DNA of 64,000 nt from Cinnamomum chago (taxonomy: Eukaryota > Streptophyta > Magnoliopsida > Laurales > Lauraceae): the NCBI GenBank assembly GCA_038049695.1, contig CP142451.1, forward strand, positions 45,333,001-45,397,000. Direction: 5' to 3'. Every line of letters begins with the position of its first letter. The stretch's first letter is position 1. This document shows positions 22,086-34,802 of the stretch, one piece after another. The notes beneath the pieces were generated by a model. It worked only from the letters and a program-made list of their open reading frames with translations. It was not told the origin of the DNA and did no database searches. A program made the position numbers and the translations under genes.

Positions 22086-24181
22086 GTGGCTAGAGAAGGG
22101 ACCAAAAGACATATTTGCCCTTGGCTTCCAAAATGACCAAAATGTCCATGCTAACCCCATAGCAACACTAGGATCATTTTAACCTTAACTCATTCCACTA
22201 GAGAGTTATGGTTGCACTCCAGGGACAAATATTAAATTGCAAATTAAGCTCATCATAAACTGACGATTGTCTTTGACCTACCAAGTACAATGACCACAAT
22301 GCCCCTCTATGTAACATCCATAATCAAGTAGGTTAACTGATGTACTATCTACCTTCTTGATTACATCTTATCCTTAGAACTTCATACCCTTGACTTAATC
22401 ATCATCCGGATATCATTCTCTTGATCCAGGGAGCGACCCACAAGTTCAATATCCATATGGAACATCCATATACTAAGATCTTAGATTCTGATGATTAATC
22501 GGATAATTCTAAGGGGACGATCATTCCATCACATGATGGCATAGATTCCATATTGCATTTGCACGTCCCAACTAATCAAGACCGAGCACCCAAAACACAG
22601 AGCTGTTGACCCATGAACAGGATCTCACCCATAGTGAATTAAAGCACAAGAACTTGACTTCGTCAGTTCATCCACAAATGCTCAAGATTAAGAGCACTGG
22701 TCACTCAGTAGCTAGATGTGATTTGATCTCTCTCTGTGATAGTACTATTTTAGAGATCACACCTACAAGTGGTCCTGTTCAATGCATGACACATGCACTA
22801 ATGAGATAAATCCGGAAAAGCCTCCCGTGACTTAGGTAAGTCACCCTGAATACAGGAGAGTATCTCATTATAACTTATACCAAGATGAAGTGCCCAACTC
22901 CATCTCTCAGTTATGAACAAGTTTATTGTTTCAAGTGTCCATGACTCAGACCTAACTGTGTGTAGCCACTACACACCTAAGTCATTACTAGAAAACAATG
23001 GGCCTTACACAACCATACATATACACAAGTATAAAGAGAAAGAAGTCATTCCATTAAATAACCAATAAATATCCAGTTACAGAGATGTGAGTGCAGTCAG
23101 TGGGCTTTAGGGCATACACCAATCCCAACAGGAAAGTGGCTAGAGAAGGGACCAAAAGACATATTTGCCCTTGGCTTCCAAAATGACCAAAATGTCCATG
23201 CTAACCCCATAGCAACACTAGGATCATTTTAACCTTAACTCATTCCACTAGAGAGTTATGGTTGCACTCCAGGGACAAATATTAAATTGCAAATTAAGCT
23301 CATCATAAACTGACGATTGTCTTTGACCTACCAAGTACAATGACCACAATGCCCCTCTATGTAACATCCATAATCAAGTAGGTTAACTGATGTACTATCT
23401 ACCTTCTTGATTACATCTTATCCTTAGAACTTCATACCCTTGACTTAATCATCATCCGGATATCATTCTCTTGATCCAGGGAGCGACCCACAAGTTCAAT
23501 ATCCATATGGAACATCCATATACTAAGATCTTAGATTCTGATGATTAATCGGATAATTCTAAGGGGACGATCATTCCATCACACGATGGCATAGATTCCA
23601 TATTGCATTTGCACGTCTCAACTAATCAAGCCCGAGCACCCAAAACACAGAGCTATTGACCCATGAACAGGATCTCACCCATAGTGAATTAAAGTACAAG
23701 AACTCGACTTCGTCAGTTCATCCACATATGCTTAAGATTAAGAGCACTGGTCACTCAGTAGCATAAGGTGACTTGATCTCTCTCAGTGATAGTACTATTT
23801 TAGAGATCACACCTTTAATGGTCCTGTTCAATGCATGACACATGCACTAATGAGATATATCCTGGAAAGACCTCCCGTGACTAAAGTAAGTCACCCTGAA
23901 CACAGGAGAGTTTCTCACTATAACTTATACCAAGATGAAGTGCCCAACTCCACCTTTCAGTTATGAACAAATTAGTTATTTCCAGTGTCCATGACTTAGA
24001 CCTTTCTGTGTGCAGTCACTACACACCCAAGTCATTTACTGGAAAACAATGGGCCTTACACAACCATACATATACACAAGTAATAAGAGAAAGATGTCAT
24101 TCTATTAAATAACCAATAAATATCCAGTAACAGAGATGTGAGTGCAGTCAGTGGGCTTTAGGGCATACACCAATCCCAACA
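22086..24181 (-). repeat. Copy B LTR right half, tandemly duplicated
   Basis: Two more copies of the 1044-1045-bp LTR half (22087-23130 and 23137-24181), each preceded by GGAAAG, so the repeat unit is 1050 bp. The middle copy shares TAGAGAAGGG at its start with the third copy but follows the first copy (21037-22080) over its second half, where the third copy diverges (for example TACAAGAACTCG and TGCTTAAG after 23690). That makes the middle copy a hybrid of the outer two, as unequal crossing-over between A's and B's LTR halves would produce. The right end CCCAACA at 24181 is B's LTR end. Confidence 0.85.
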
Positions 24182-25325
24182 GAGATGAACCGGAGTCCAT
24201 GAGTATACTAGATGTAATACATGTGTATGGATGAGATCCACATACAGGAGATATGTATTGCAAATCATATACTTAAATATCTTCACAACCAGTGATGAGA
24301 TTGGGCATCTCATCTGACAAGGCTGCAGTACTTTGATCACTATGAGATAGTGTGATTTGTCTCGATCATCGGAATGTAAGATTCTGGATCATGGTGCTGG
24401 TACATTGGATGTATTGAAGGACCATGAGAAGCACCTTATATACATTGTCTTTACTTTAAGGTCTGCTCTCATAATTCCCTAGCAACAGGCTCACAATCCT
24501 GAGACATTAATGAACTCAAGTTTCTATCTATTCATTTGCTTTGAGTCACCAATGAGTGAGGCTAATTGTAGGTCAATACCTCGGTGATTTGGGTACGTGG
24601 TAGTAGAGGTATGGGAACATTCAATGGTCAAGATGGAATCTATCTTTAATATCCCCTTGTGCCAATTAATAGATTTATCATTGGTAAGTGCGCACCCATT
24701 CCAATTAAGAGTTAATTGGATCGGTACCAAATGATCACTATAATTAAAAGGGGCTCAAGGATAATAAGATATGGATCTAATTTGGTGGACAGGTCCATTT
24801 GATCCATGGATATAGATGGAGGGGCCTACTTGTGGTACTGAGGAAATTTAGGGTCTTCATTGTAATTTATTCCTAAGACTGGAGTGCAATTGCATTTATA
24901 TAGTGGAGTTATTTGCAATTAACCGTGGACCTGGATTGCACATGAGATGTGGGGTCGCGTGTCCCAGTTGGAGCCAGCTTTCTAAGGAATCCCTAGTGGT
25001 CCCCACGCTAGCCCAAATTATTAGAAATATACTAATTCTACTTGAACTCTAATAGGAAGGTTACTATTTCTATTTGAAGTGAGACTTCTAATAGTGGTAA
25101 TGATAAGCTACTAATTATTAATAGAAGTAGGATTTCTATTTTAATTAGAAAGGAGAAAGCTACTAATAGTTGTGGAAGTGAGACTTCTATGGCAATTAGC
25201 AAGGGAGATGTTTACTAATTTGTAATGGGAGTTAAACTTCTATTTCAAATAGGAAAAGAGGTGGATTGGAGGGCTATAAAAAGAGGAACTAACCCCTCTT
25301 GGTCGTACATCAATCATAGAGAAAC
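24182..25325 (+). repeat. Copia-2 copy D 5' LTR, first part (plus strand)
   Basis: The reverse complement of this stretch matches E's LTR at about 25890-26940 (for example GAACCGGAGTCCA and ATTGGAATGGGTGCGCAC on opposite strands). The first ~150 bases of D's LTR are missing at the junction with copy B; the GAGAT at 24182 may be B's target site. A TATA-like CTATAAAAA (25274-25282) is followed by CTTGGTCGTAC (25298-25308). The LTR is then cut by copy E and resumes at 46089. Confidence 0.82.
25274..25308 (+). promoter_or_regulatory. Probable copia-2 (copy D) LTR core promoter
   Basis: CTATAAAAA at 25274-25282, then CTTGGTCGTAC at 25298-25308. In E's LTR the same pair reads GCTATAAAA then CTTGGACGTCC on the minus strand (25831-25839 and 25808-25818). 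Inferred from position and conservation only. Confidence 0.5.
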
Positions 25326-27077
25326 TGTTGGAAACTAGGTGGGCCTTCCAGACAGGTTTCAAAAACTTTTGACCCACTTGATGTAGGGATCAATTATCTA
25401 GAAGGCAATAAACTCAATCCAGGATGCAATCCCTCAATCTCATAAACCATGTACAGCAACATAACCTATCTAGAAGATAGAAAATAGCACATAAACATGC
25501 AACCACGAAATCTACAGCATACAAGGATGTAGATATACCTTTGGAGCTTTGTAGTGCTCCAATGGAGAAGTTGAATTCTTTCTTTGATGATGAACACCTT
25601 CACTAATCAAACTAGAATCTCCAACACCTTTTGATCTTCCACGCTGACCCGTATCAGATTCTCTTTTCTCAAGAAGATGGTGGAATCTCCAAGAGAAAGA
25701 CCCTAAAGGAAACTAGAAGAGAAACTAGAAGAGGGAGAGGAAGAGAGATGTGCAACTTTTTCACACTTGAGTGGAATGGGCGTGAATCACTATTAGAATT
25801 AAGTGTTGGACGTCCAAGCCCCTTTTCCTCTTTTATAGCACTTAAGCAACCTCCTCTAATTGAAATAGAAGTCTTATTTCCACAACAATTAGTTGCTTAC
25901 TAAATGACTATTAGAAATCTTACTTCAAATATGATTAGTAACTTTCTCCTTTTCTAATTAAAATAGAAGTCCTACTTCTATTAATAATTAGCAACTTACT
26001 ATTACCACTATTAGAAGTCTCACTTCAAATAGAAATAGTAACTTTCTATTTCCTTTTAGAGTTATACCATAATTAGTATCTTTCTAATATCTTGGGCTAG
26101 CGTGGGGACCACTAGGGATTCCTTAGAAAGCTGGCTCCAACTGGGACATGCGACCCCACATCTCATGTGCAAACCGGGCCCATAGTTAATTGCAAATAAC
26201 TCCACTATATAAATGCAATTGCACTCCAGTCTTAGGAATAAATTACAATGAAGACCCTAAACTTCCCAATTACCACAAGTAGGCCCCTCCATCTATATCC
26301 ATGGATCAATTGGACCTGTCCACCAAAATAGATCCATATCTTATTATCCTTGAGCCCCAATTAATTATAGTGATCATTTGGTACCGATCCAATTAACTCT
26401 TAATTGGAATGGGTGCGCACTTACCAATGATAAATCCATTAATTGGCACAAGGGGATATTAAAGATAGATTCCATCTTGACCATTGAATGTTCCCACAGC
26501 TCTACTACCACGTACCCAAATCACCGAGGTATTGACCTACAATTGGCCTCACTCATTGGTGACTCAAAGCAAATGAATAGATAGAAACTTGAGTTCATTA
26601 ATGTCTCAGGATTATGAGCCTATTGCTAGGGAATTATGAGAGCAGACCTTAAAGTAAAGACAGTGTATATAAGGTGCTTCTCATGGTCATTCAATACATA
26701 CAATGTACCAGCACCATGATCCAGAATCTTACATTTCGATGATCGAGACAAATCACACTATCTCATAGTGATCAAAGTACTGCAACCTTGTCAGATGAGA
26801 TGCCCAATCTCATCACTGGTTGTGAAGATATTTAAGTATATGATTTGCAATACATATCTCCTGTATGTGGATCTCATCCACACACATGTATTACATCCAG
26901 TATACTTGTGGACTCCGGTTCATCTCATGAACCATTATGTCATTTGTATTAGTTATGTGCAAACAAGTAATAAAACACCATTCATCTCATGAAAGGAAAG
27001 CAACAATATGTATTGATAAATAAAGAAATTAGTCAATCTATTCATCATATACTGGTATTGAGACCATAAAACTAACA
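25326..27077 (-). repeat. Copy E 3' LTR
   Basis: Starts TGTTGGAAACTAGG and ends ATAAAACTAACA, next to the polypurine tract AAGTGGGAGAT (minus). It contains the perfect palindrome TTGGACGTCCAA at 25806-25817, just downstream of a minus-strand GCTATAAAA (25831-25839). The part at 25890-26940 forms an inverted repeat with 24182-25250. Confidence 0.9.
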
Positions 27078-27089
27078 ATCTCCCACTTG

Positions 27090-30000
27090 GGCTCAATGTC
27101 AGTCAGGGTTGCATCTCATGCAGATCCCATCTACTTACTGCCCAAAGACTTTGGTACTCAAAAGGCTTAGTAAAGGGATCTCCCAGATTGTCTGTAGAGT
27201 CTATCTAGGTGATAGCAGTATCACCTCTCTTGCCCAATCTCTCTGAGCATTTGTTATAACCTCTGTATATGCTTTTGGCTCTTGGGTTACTTGGACTTAT
27301 CGACTGCCCTGCTGTTATCACAGTAAACTGTGAACGGCTGTCCTGCCAAAAGTACCACTCCAAGTTCCATAAGGAATCTCTTGAGCCAATATGATTCTTT
27401 AGTTGCTTCTCAAGCAGCTATAGCATAAACACATACCCATAAGTTGATATCTTGGAATCCTTATCTGACATGAATTCAGAATATGTGTAACTGACTGGAA
27501 TCAACTCATTATTGCCATAAAACAACATGTAATCTCTAGTCCTTCTCAAGGCTTTGAGAACACATCTTACAGCAGTCCAATGGTTAGGACCTGGGTTAGA
27601 CTGATATCTGCTGACTAAGCCTAATGCATAACAGATATCCGGTATAGTATATAGCATAGCATACATGAGGCTACCAACACCCGAAGAGTTTGGTATCGAC
27701 CTCATCTGATCCCTTTCCTCAGGTGTCTTGGGACACTGATCCTTGAAAGGTGCACTCCATGCCTGAAAGGTGTAATACCCTTCTTGGAGTCTTGCATAGC
27801 AAACCGTACTAGTACCTTATCTATGTATGCATATTTGGATAAGCCTATCATCCTATTCATCCGGTCTCAATGGAGTTTGATCCCTAGGATGCGACTGGCT
27901 TCTCCTAAGTCCTTCATATCAAAAGTCCTAGCCAACTAAATCTTTTACTGTTAACAACATCCATATACCACTCTCTAGGAGAATGATGTCGTCGACTAGA
28001 AAAATTACCCTGCCTCCTTTACTTTTCATGTACACCCATGACTTATCCGGATTTTGACAAAATCAACTGACTTGATTGCTTAGTCAAAACGAATGTTCTA
28101 GGTTCGGGATACCTGCTTCAGTCCATAAATGGACTTCTGCAGCTCACAAACTCTTTGCTTTTGGTTGTTTAGCTATAAAACAGTCTGGCTGCATCATATA
28201 GATGTCTTCCTCAAGATGGCCGTTGAGAAATGCCGTCTTGACATCCATTTTCCAAATCTCATGATCGAGATGAGCCGCAATGGATAAGAGTATCCTGATA
28301 GACTTGAGCATGGCTACCGGCGAGAAGGTTTCCTCATAATCGATATCTTCTTTCTGAGTATATCCTTTCGCAACAAGCTTGACCTTAAAGGTCTCAACTC
28401 TTCCATCTGGTCCTTTCTTTTCTCTTATAGACTCACTTGCACCCAATAGGTTAGATATTGGCAGGCAAGTCCACAAGTGTCCGACCTGATTAGAGTACAT
28501 AGACTCCATCTCAGCTTTCATAGCATCTTGCCAACGTCCCGAATCTATGTCATTAATTGCTTTATCATAGTTACAGGGATCTTGTTCCGGTTCTTCCGGG
28601 ACTGCCTCGTAACACTCTCCCAAGAACGAGAACCTGTCAGGGGGCCTGACTATGCTCCCACTATGACAAGGCACTGGTGTAATTACTGGGTTAGGTAAGG
28701 GCGCTTCTTCCTTAGGTTCAGTCATACTAGGATTTGGAATTGTTTGCTTTTGAATTTCTTCCAAGATCACCTTTTTCTAAAGGTTTCCGGTCTATCATAT
28801 AATCTTCTTCCAGAAAAACCGCATTAGTGCTCACCATCACTTTCTGCTCTCTGGGATTATAGAATAACCATCCTTTAGTTCATTTAGGATATCTTACAAA
28901 CGTGCATACTTCCGACTTCGCTTCCAACTGATCCGTCTTAACCTTTAGCACAAGTGCCGAACAACCCCAAATGTGTAAATGTTGTAGACTAGGCTTTCGC
29001 CCGGACCATAACTCTCGGGGAGTCTTAGGTATAGACTTAGATGGTACGAGGTTTAGTATGTACATCGCAATATCCAAGGCGTATCCATAAAAGGATATAG
29101 GTAATCCTCAGAAACTCAGTATAGACCTGATCATATCTAAAAGAGTCTGGTTCCTACTTTCTGCTGCTCCATTCTGTTGAGGCGTACTAGGTGCAGACAA
29201 CTGGGATAAAATCCCATTTCTAATAAGTATCCCATAAAATCAGCGAAGAGATATCCTCCTCTGGCCCTGATATTAATGGGTCCACACACATCAGTATACA
29301 CTAATTCCAACAAATCTTTGGCCCTATTGCCCTTTGATGAAAAAAGGGCCTTTTGGTCATTTTACCTTCCAGACAGGACTCGCAAACAGGCATTGGTTCT
29401 ACCACCAATGAAGGCAAGATACCATCTTTCACTAGCCTGTTAATCCTATTTAGGTTTATATGACCTAGCCTCAAGTGCCAAAGTTTTGTTGGATCAGATG
29501 AAGGTGATTTCCTCTTTAATAATGGTTTATTAATTGGTTCAGTATCATGTATCTCATACATTGTGGGATTAACAAATAAATTTCATTGATTACCTTGTCA
29601 GAATACATAAAAATACCGTATCTCTTTATGACAATTTCAGTACCAAGAGTAATAGAATAACTCTTATTCACCATACTAGAAACTGAAATTGAATTCCGCC
29701 GTAAAGACGGTACATATAACGTGTCTGACAAAACCAATATATCATTTGAAAAACATAATGTAATAACTCCCACTGAAACAACCTCTGCCTTAGCATCAGA
29801 TCCTAGGTTGACAATGATTTCTCCGTCACTGAACCTCTTGGTTTCCCTGAACCCCTGCAACGAATTACATATGTGATCAATTGCCCTGGAGTCCATACAC
29901 CAAGATTCTGAAGTACCAGTTGCAAAACTAACTTCAGAAACAAGTGACTCAATCATACCTGAGGTCTTCTTCTTAGACAGATATTCTGGACAATTCCTTT

Positions 30001-30790
30001 TCCAATGTCCTGTCTTACCATAATGGAAACACTTTCCTTTTACTCCCGTACCCTTAGCCTTGGCCATACTACAAGTAGAACCATTCTCCACCTTAGGACC
30101 CTTGATGACTGATTTCTTCTCGCTATCTTGGTCTTTGCCTTTCGGCTTGGTCCTAGCAAATGACTTTTCCGTCATGAGGGAATTTTTCTTTTTCTTCATG
30201 ATTTCCTCAGTCACTACCAGCTGGCGAGACAACTCAGCTATAGTCATTTCCAATTTATTATAATTGATCTCGAAATGATTTAAAGAATCCAATAGTGATT
30301 GAAGGATCATGTCGATCTGCGATTCTTTATCAATCGAAACACCCAGTGCATCTAACTCATTTAGTGCGAGACTCATTTTCAACAAATGTTTCTGTACTGG
30401 GGTTCCCTCAGTCATCTTAGTGTTTATCAACACCTTCATAGTAGCTTGCCTAGCAGGTCTAACCTGGTCCGCAAACATCTCCTTTAAGTTCGATATAATA
30501 TCGTATGTTGACTTATAGGATTGATGTTGGTGTTGTAAAACACTAGACATGGATGCCTGTATAAAACATCTGGCTACCTCATTGTCTTTTGTCCATTCGG
30601 TGTAAAGGTCCTTTTCATACTGAGGTGCATGAAGCTCAGGCTCAGGAAGAGGGGGTATGGTAAGGACATATCTGCATCATGAAGCTGTCAGGATAATATC
30701 CAGGGTTCTTTTCCAGTCTATAAAGTTGGATTCCATCAACTTATTCTGGTTGAGGATGGTCGCAAGTGGATTGAAAGTATTTGAATTCAT
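27090..30790 (-). pseudogene. Copia-2 copy E gag-pol polyprotein, decayed
   Basis: Gag starts at MNSNTFNPLA (30790), in frame with the segment at 30550-29516 but with a TGA about 36 codons in. The zinc knuckle has lost its second cysteine (CFHYGKTGHWKRNC). The protease motif is degraded (MDSRAIDHIC for the usual DSGATNH), so it would be inactive. The integrase zinc finger (WHLRLGH...CESC) survives at 29561-29301. The core is deleted from ARGGY directly to the region after the second catalytic Asp (about 29260). Reverse transcriptase fragments follow (28770-28144, with MDVKTAF), then an LVDD in place of YVDD near 28000, and an RNase H piece (27705-27418) with another stop. Domain order is copia. 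Much older or less constrained than copy A. Confidence 0.88.
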
Positions 30791-32540
30791 GCTTAAAAAA
30801 CTGTAGCACATAACCATACATTCAATTAATGAATTTAAATGACATTAGGGTTTAGTATTCTACCAAATTTATGTGGAGTCCTCATAACCACTAAATTCAG
30901 AATACATCGGAATCCCAATCCCCGGGGTATGCCTCCTTGGGGAGTGCGAATACCACCTAGATTGGTGCGGATCAAAGTTGGTCATAATTAGGATTAAGAC
31001 TAACTTTCCATGATCCCCTTGATTCATTATTATCTAGGTATCTCATACCAAATAATGAATGACTCCCGATTAGCTTCGGTTTCTAAAATACATGAGGCAA
31101 ATCCTTGGGGATACTACATCATTATTTTAGTTAAGTGTGACCCACCAACTAGCATTGCATGACAACCGTTGCGAGCAGCTCCTCCTTGGGGAGTGGGCCC
31201 CCGCCCCGTCTCACCAACACTATCCATAGGAGATCCATATCTAGTAACCAGACAAGTAAAAGCCCTCCGTGGGGAACGGCCATTCTCAAGATGGCGCGAG
31301 GCTAATACTTTCCTTACAATGGACCTATGGTGGAAAACCATGGGGATTTCTAAATATAAATGCCCCTCCCACTTAATATTTTAGAATTGAGGATTTCTTT
31401 GTAAGATATTAGGGCCCACATGTATACATATGAACATCAAATCATCTCATGATATGATCTAAGATTGGTTCCAAGTCAAGTTATTTTAAGGAAAGTCCAG
31501 TTTCTAAATTAGTGTTACCAATGTGTCCATCTCATGGGTCATCAACACTAATTAGAACTCTTTCCAAAAATTAATTTGATTTGACCAATTTTAGTAACTT
31601 GCGATGTTTGGATCAGATTTGAAAATATTCTAAATTAAGCATGCATCCATAAATAGAAAGTGCTAAAATTAGAAACTAGTCCTCTCATCCACATGGCCCT
31701 AGCGGAATAGACTTCTTGGACTTCTAGACTTTCCAAAACTTCTAGAGTTCATCAAACTCTTTGGGCAACTCCAAAACACTTTTGGTAATCTTCAAACTCT
31801 TTGATTAGGATTCCAACATCGCTTTCCTTCTTCGTCTCGGACATCGCCAGAATTTACAAATTTATAAAAATTACATAAATTCCTATACCTCGATGATGAG
31901 ACTTACATGGTAATCTAAACATGGAAATAAAAAGGCTATAGGGAAATTCATCATGCCTTGCCCTTTCACGGGAAACCAAGGAAACCATGATGCCCTTTAC
32001 ATTTAGCCTTAAATAAACCAATCACCATAAATAGAAATCAAAAGACTTGTGGGCCATATGGAGAGGACATTATCATCTACAAGTTAGTATCTCATACAAC
32101 CATACAAATCACAGAAATAGGCTGCCAAATAATGCTGGAAAAATAGGATGTAAGAAAAGACCCGAAACTGAAAAATCAGGTTTCTGCAACATGTTGCGCA
32201 GTTGGCCCGGTCGACCGGCCAAGGGGCTCGGTCGACAGGCCTCCAAGTCAGCCGGTTGACCGAGCACTAGCCAGGTCGACCAGATTGAAGAAATTCTGCA
32301 ACTTGGGTTTTCTGTTTCGTGTCCATTCTTCCCCAAACCACTTCCAAAGTGTCCCAATGGCTTCCTATGATCCTTCCATCATTATTAAACCCTTTTGTGA
32401 CTATCTAAACATGAATCTACTATCAAACCAAGTAAATTCATCAAAATTGATCCTTACATAGCCCTTGCTTCATCTTCTTCACATCTCATGCAAAGATTGG
32501 AGCAAGCTTGCTGATCTAACATGATCAGAGATGAGGTATG
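30791..32540 (-). other. Copy E untranslated leader
   Basis: About 1.75 kb without coding signal between gag and the primer-binding site. Three blocks with CTTGGGGAGTG or CGTGGGGAACG recur at about 30930-31290. The part near the primer-binding site (32010-32540) is repeated in copy D at 46560-47111 and holds the GGTCGACC palindromes. Confidence 0.75.
32206..32283 (-). repeat. GGTCGACC palindrome cluster in copia-2 leader
   Basis: CCCGGTCGACCGG (32206-32218), CTCGGTCGACAGG (32227-32239), CCGGTTGACCGAG (32252-32264) and CAGGTCGACCAG (32272-32283), the first perfect and the others degenerate. Copy D has its own set at 46831-46887. They lie 260-340 bases inside the element from the primer-binding site, so they are transcribed leader, not U3. 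Confidence 0.85.
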
Positions 32541-32553
32541 GCTCTGATAACAA
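32541..32553 (-). other. Copy E primer-binding site
   Basis: The minus strand reads TTGTTATCAGAGC beside the LTR end at 32555, one base different from the usual TGGTATCAGAGC. Copy D has the same variant at 46561-46573, so it is a family trait and not a decay mutation. Confidence 0.82.
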
Positions 32554-32554
32554 T

Positions 32555-32877
32555 TGTTGGAAACTAGGTGGGCCTTCCAGACAGGTTTCGAAAACTTTTG
32601 ACCCACTTGATGCAGGGATCAATTGTCTAGAAGGCAACAAACCCAATCCAGGATGCAATCCCTCAAACTCATAAACCATGTACAGCAACATAACCTATCT
32701 AGAAGATAGAAAATAGCACATAAACATGCAACCACGAAATCTACAGCATACAACGATGTAGATATACCTTTGGAGCTTTGTAGTGCTCTAATGGAGAAGT
32801 TGAATTCTTTCTTTGATGATGAACACCTTCACTAATCAAACTAGAATCCCCAACACCTTTTGATCTTCCACGCTATG
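32555..32877 (-). repeat. Copy E 5' LTR, first part
   Basis: Matches 25326-25648 of the 3' LTR with few differences, then is cut by a gypsy-like LTR at 32878. The last bases CTATG (32873-32877) are the likely left target duplication; the right one has been lost. Confidence 0.88.
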
Positions 32878-34551
32878 TGTGAGAACCCGACCCCTGATCT
32901 CTGGGATTAGTGTTGCTTTATTTGTGGATTAGTTCTTTTAGCGGGATTAGTGGTTGTTGGGTTGAGTTTGTGAGCTAGAATGGTTTTCTTCTAGTTTTGG
33001 GCTTTTGAGTGCTTTGGTAGCTTGTGGGGCCCTTTGGGGGTTCCCTTTTCGGCTTTGTATTTACTTGTGAGATTTTCCCGATTTGTTTCGTATTGTGTTT
33101 TTGGCCCGTTGCATTCATCTTGAGGAATCCTACAACTTTCATGTTGATCTCGTATCCATTTGAGAACCCAAAACCCGATTTCTTGGCCTTGAGGGCAAAA
33201 CAGTCATTTCACACCAAATCTGTACCCAAATCTCGATATTCCCGAAACCCGCGAAACATATACTTTTTGGAAACTAGATATTTCGACGATCATTTCTTCC
33301 TTCTTCGTCGAATCCATCCGAGGTACCGAATTGGATGATTTCAGCCACCCAAGTTCTTTAAGTTGTGGGACCCAAACCTCACTTGCTTATAAGAGAAACC
33401 CATCCCCTTCATTTCATTCCATTCCATTCCTCATTTTCCAGCACAAACCAGCAACCTAGGGCTTTCCTTGCCTTTCTCTTCTTCTTCTTGCTTCTTCATC
33501 TCCAAGCCACACCAAGAGTTCATCAATCAAGCAATGGAGATCACCAACCTCTTCCTCATCTTGAAAGCTTTCCATTGATACCATTTGTGAAGAGAACCCT
33601 CCATCACAAGACTTCCCTTGAGCTTACCTTGTCCATTAGAGGACCTTGCAAGTAAGTGTTCTTCTTCATCTTCTAGATTTGTAATCTTCTAGCCTTGGAG
33701 AAGTTCCACCTTGATTATTGAAAGGTTCCCTTGTCATTTCATTGTTTAACCCATTTTAGGGTTTGTTTTGGGGGTTTTTGTAGAAATTGTGGATCTTGAG
33801 CTTGAGAGGTGATTAGGAGCTTGATTTACTAGATTGGAACCCAAGGCAAGTGGATAAATGGATGGTTTTAATGTTATCAAAGTTTTATGAGAAAACCCTA
33901 AGTTTATTTCTTGTTCTTGATCATTGAATACATGCTTGCACATATGCTCCTTGTCACTTATATATGGATTTCGAAATTTGCATATTAATGGTTGTTTCTA
34001 TCTTGTTAATCTCTTGGAGAGGTATGCATTTCATTTGGTCAAGTTTGCTCATATGGTTTTATAAGGAATAGGATTGGTTTGGCCATCCATGGTTGTGTTT
34101 ATTAGTTACATTGACTTGAAGTTGATGCTCATTTAATGAGTTTTGCTAAATCATCTATTGTTATGGAAATGTGATCAGTAGTCCTTGTTTATCCCCAGAT
34201 TTTTGGCTACCTTGGACATAAGGCAAGTGAATGATTGGTGTATTTTGGGTTTTAAATAGTTGGTGAAACATTAATGACGTATTTATGATCATAGAGAAGT
34301 GACAATTCATAGCAATAAATGTTTCCTTGTGTTGCCTTGAATATGCCTATTATGTGAAATGGTTCTCTCCTCTCTTTGCTTGTATAGAATGTGATATAGA
34401 TGGAGGAGAATGGGATGGTTGTGGTTGGAGATTTGAGGTTATTTGAATGGAGATTTGTACTCCTCATTTGATGTATGAAAGTGGTTAAGAAAGGGTTGTA
34501 AAAAGGAAGAGTTGTGTGGAGCTGAACTGGTCCGAACTCAGGTTCTGGACA

Positions 34552-34802
34552 GTTCGCTCGAGCGACCTATCCAGAGAAGGGTTCGGAGCATTCCAGCAGC
34601 TTAGTCGCTCGAGCAAACCCCCTGGTCGCTCGAGCGGACATCCCAGAACTCATTCCAGAGAGTTGTTCGTTCGAACGCATTTAAATATTCGTTTGACCCA
34701 ATGAGTTCGTTCGAGCGACTTCAAATTCGCTCGAGCGGACCCACCCAGACACCCATTCCAGCGAGCGACTCGCTCGAGCGACCCTACAGTTCGCTCGAGC
34801 GG
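34552..34802 (+). repeat. TCGCTCGAGCGA palindrome cluster, F LTR1
   Basis: About nine copies, perfect or one to two bases off, start near 34554, 34603, 34626, 34665, 34687, 34706, 34727, 34770 and 34790. Variants include TCGTTCGAACG and TCGTTCGAGCGA. Most spacings are close to 20 or 40 bases. LTR2 (about 40116-40390) has one extra copy from a 22-bp duplication. The cluster is about 1.1 kb downstream of the TATA-like box, so it would be transcribed. Confidence 0.9.

Noticed and set aside
22081-24181. Two further independent nested copia insertions at the same GGAAA
   Set aside because: The hybrid character of the middle copy is explained better by one unequal crossover.
33024-33338. 104-codon frame in all F LTRs and partly in the solo LTR at 53351-53602
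   Set aside because: In the diverged family the frame is lost part-way with frameshifts; the region is upstream of the TATA-like box and shows no protein-like constraint.
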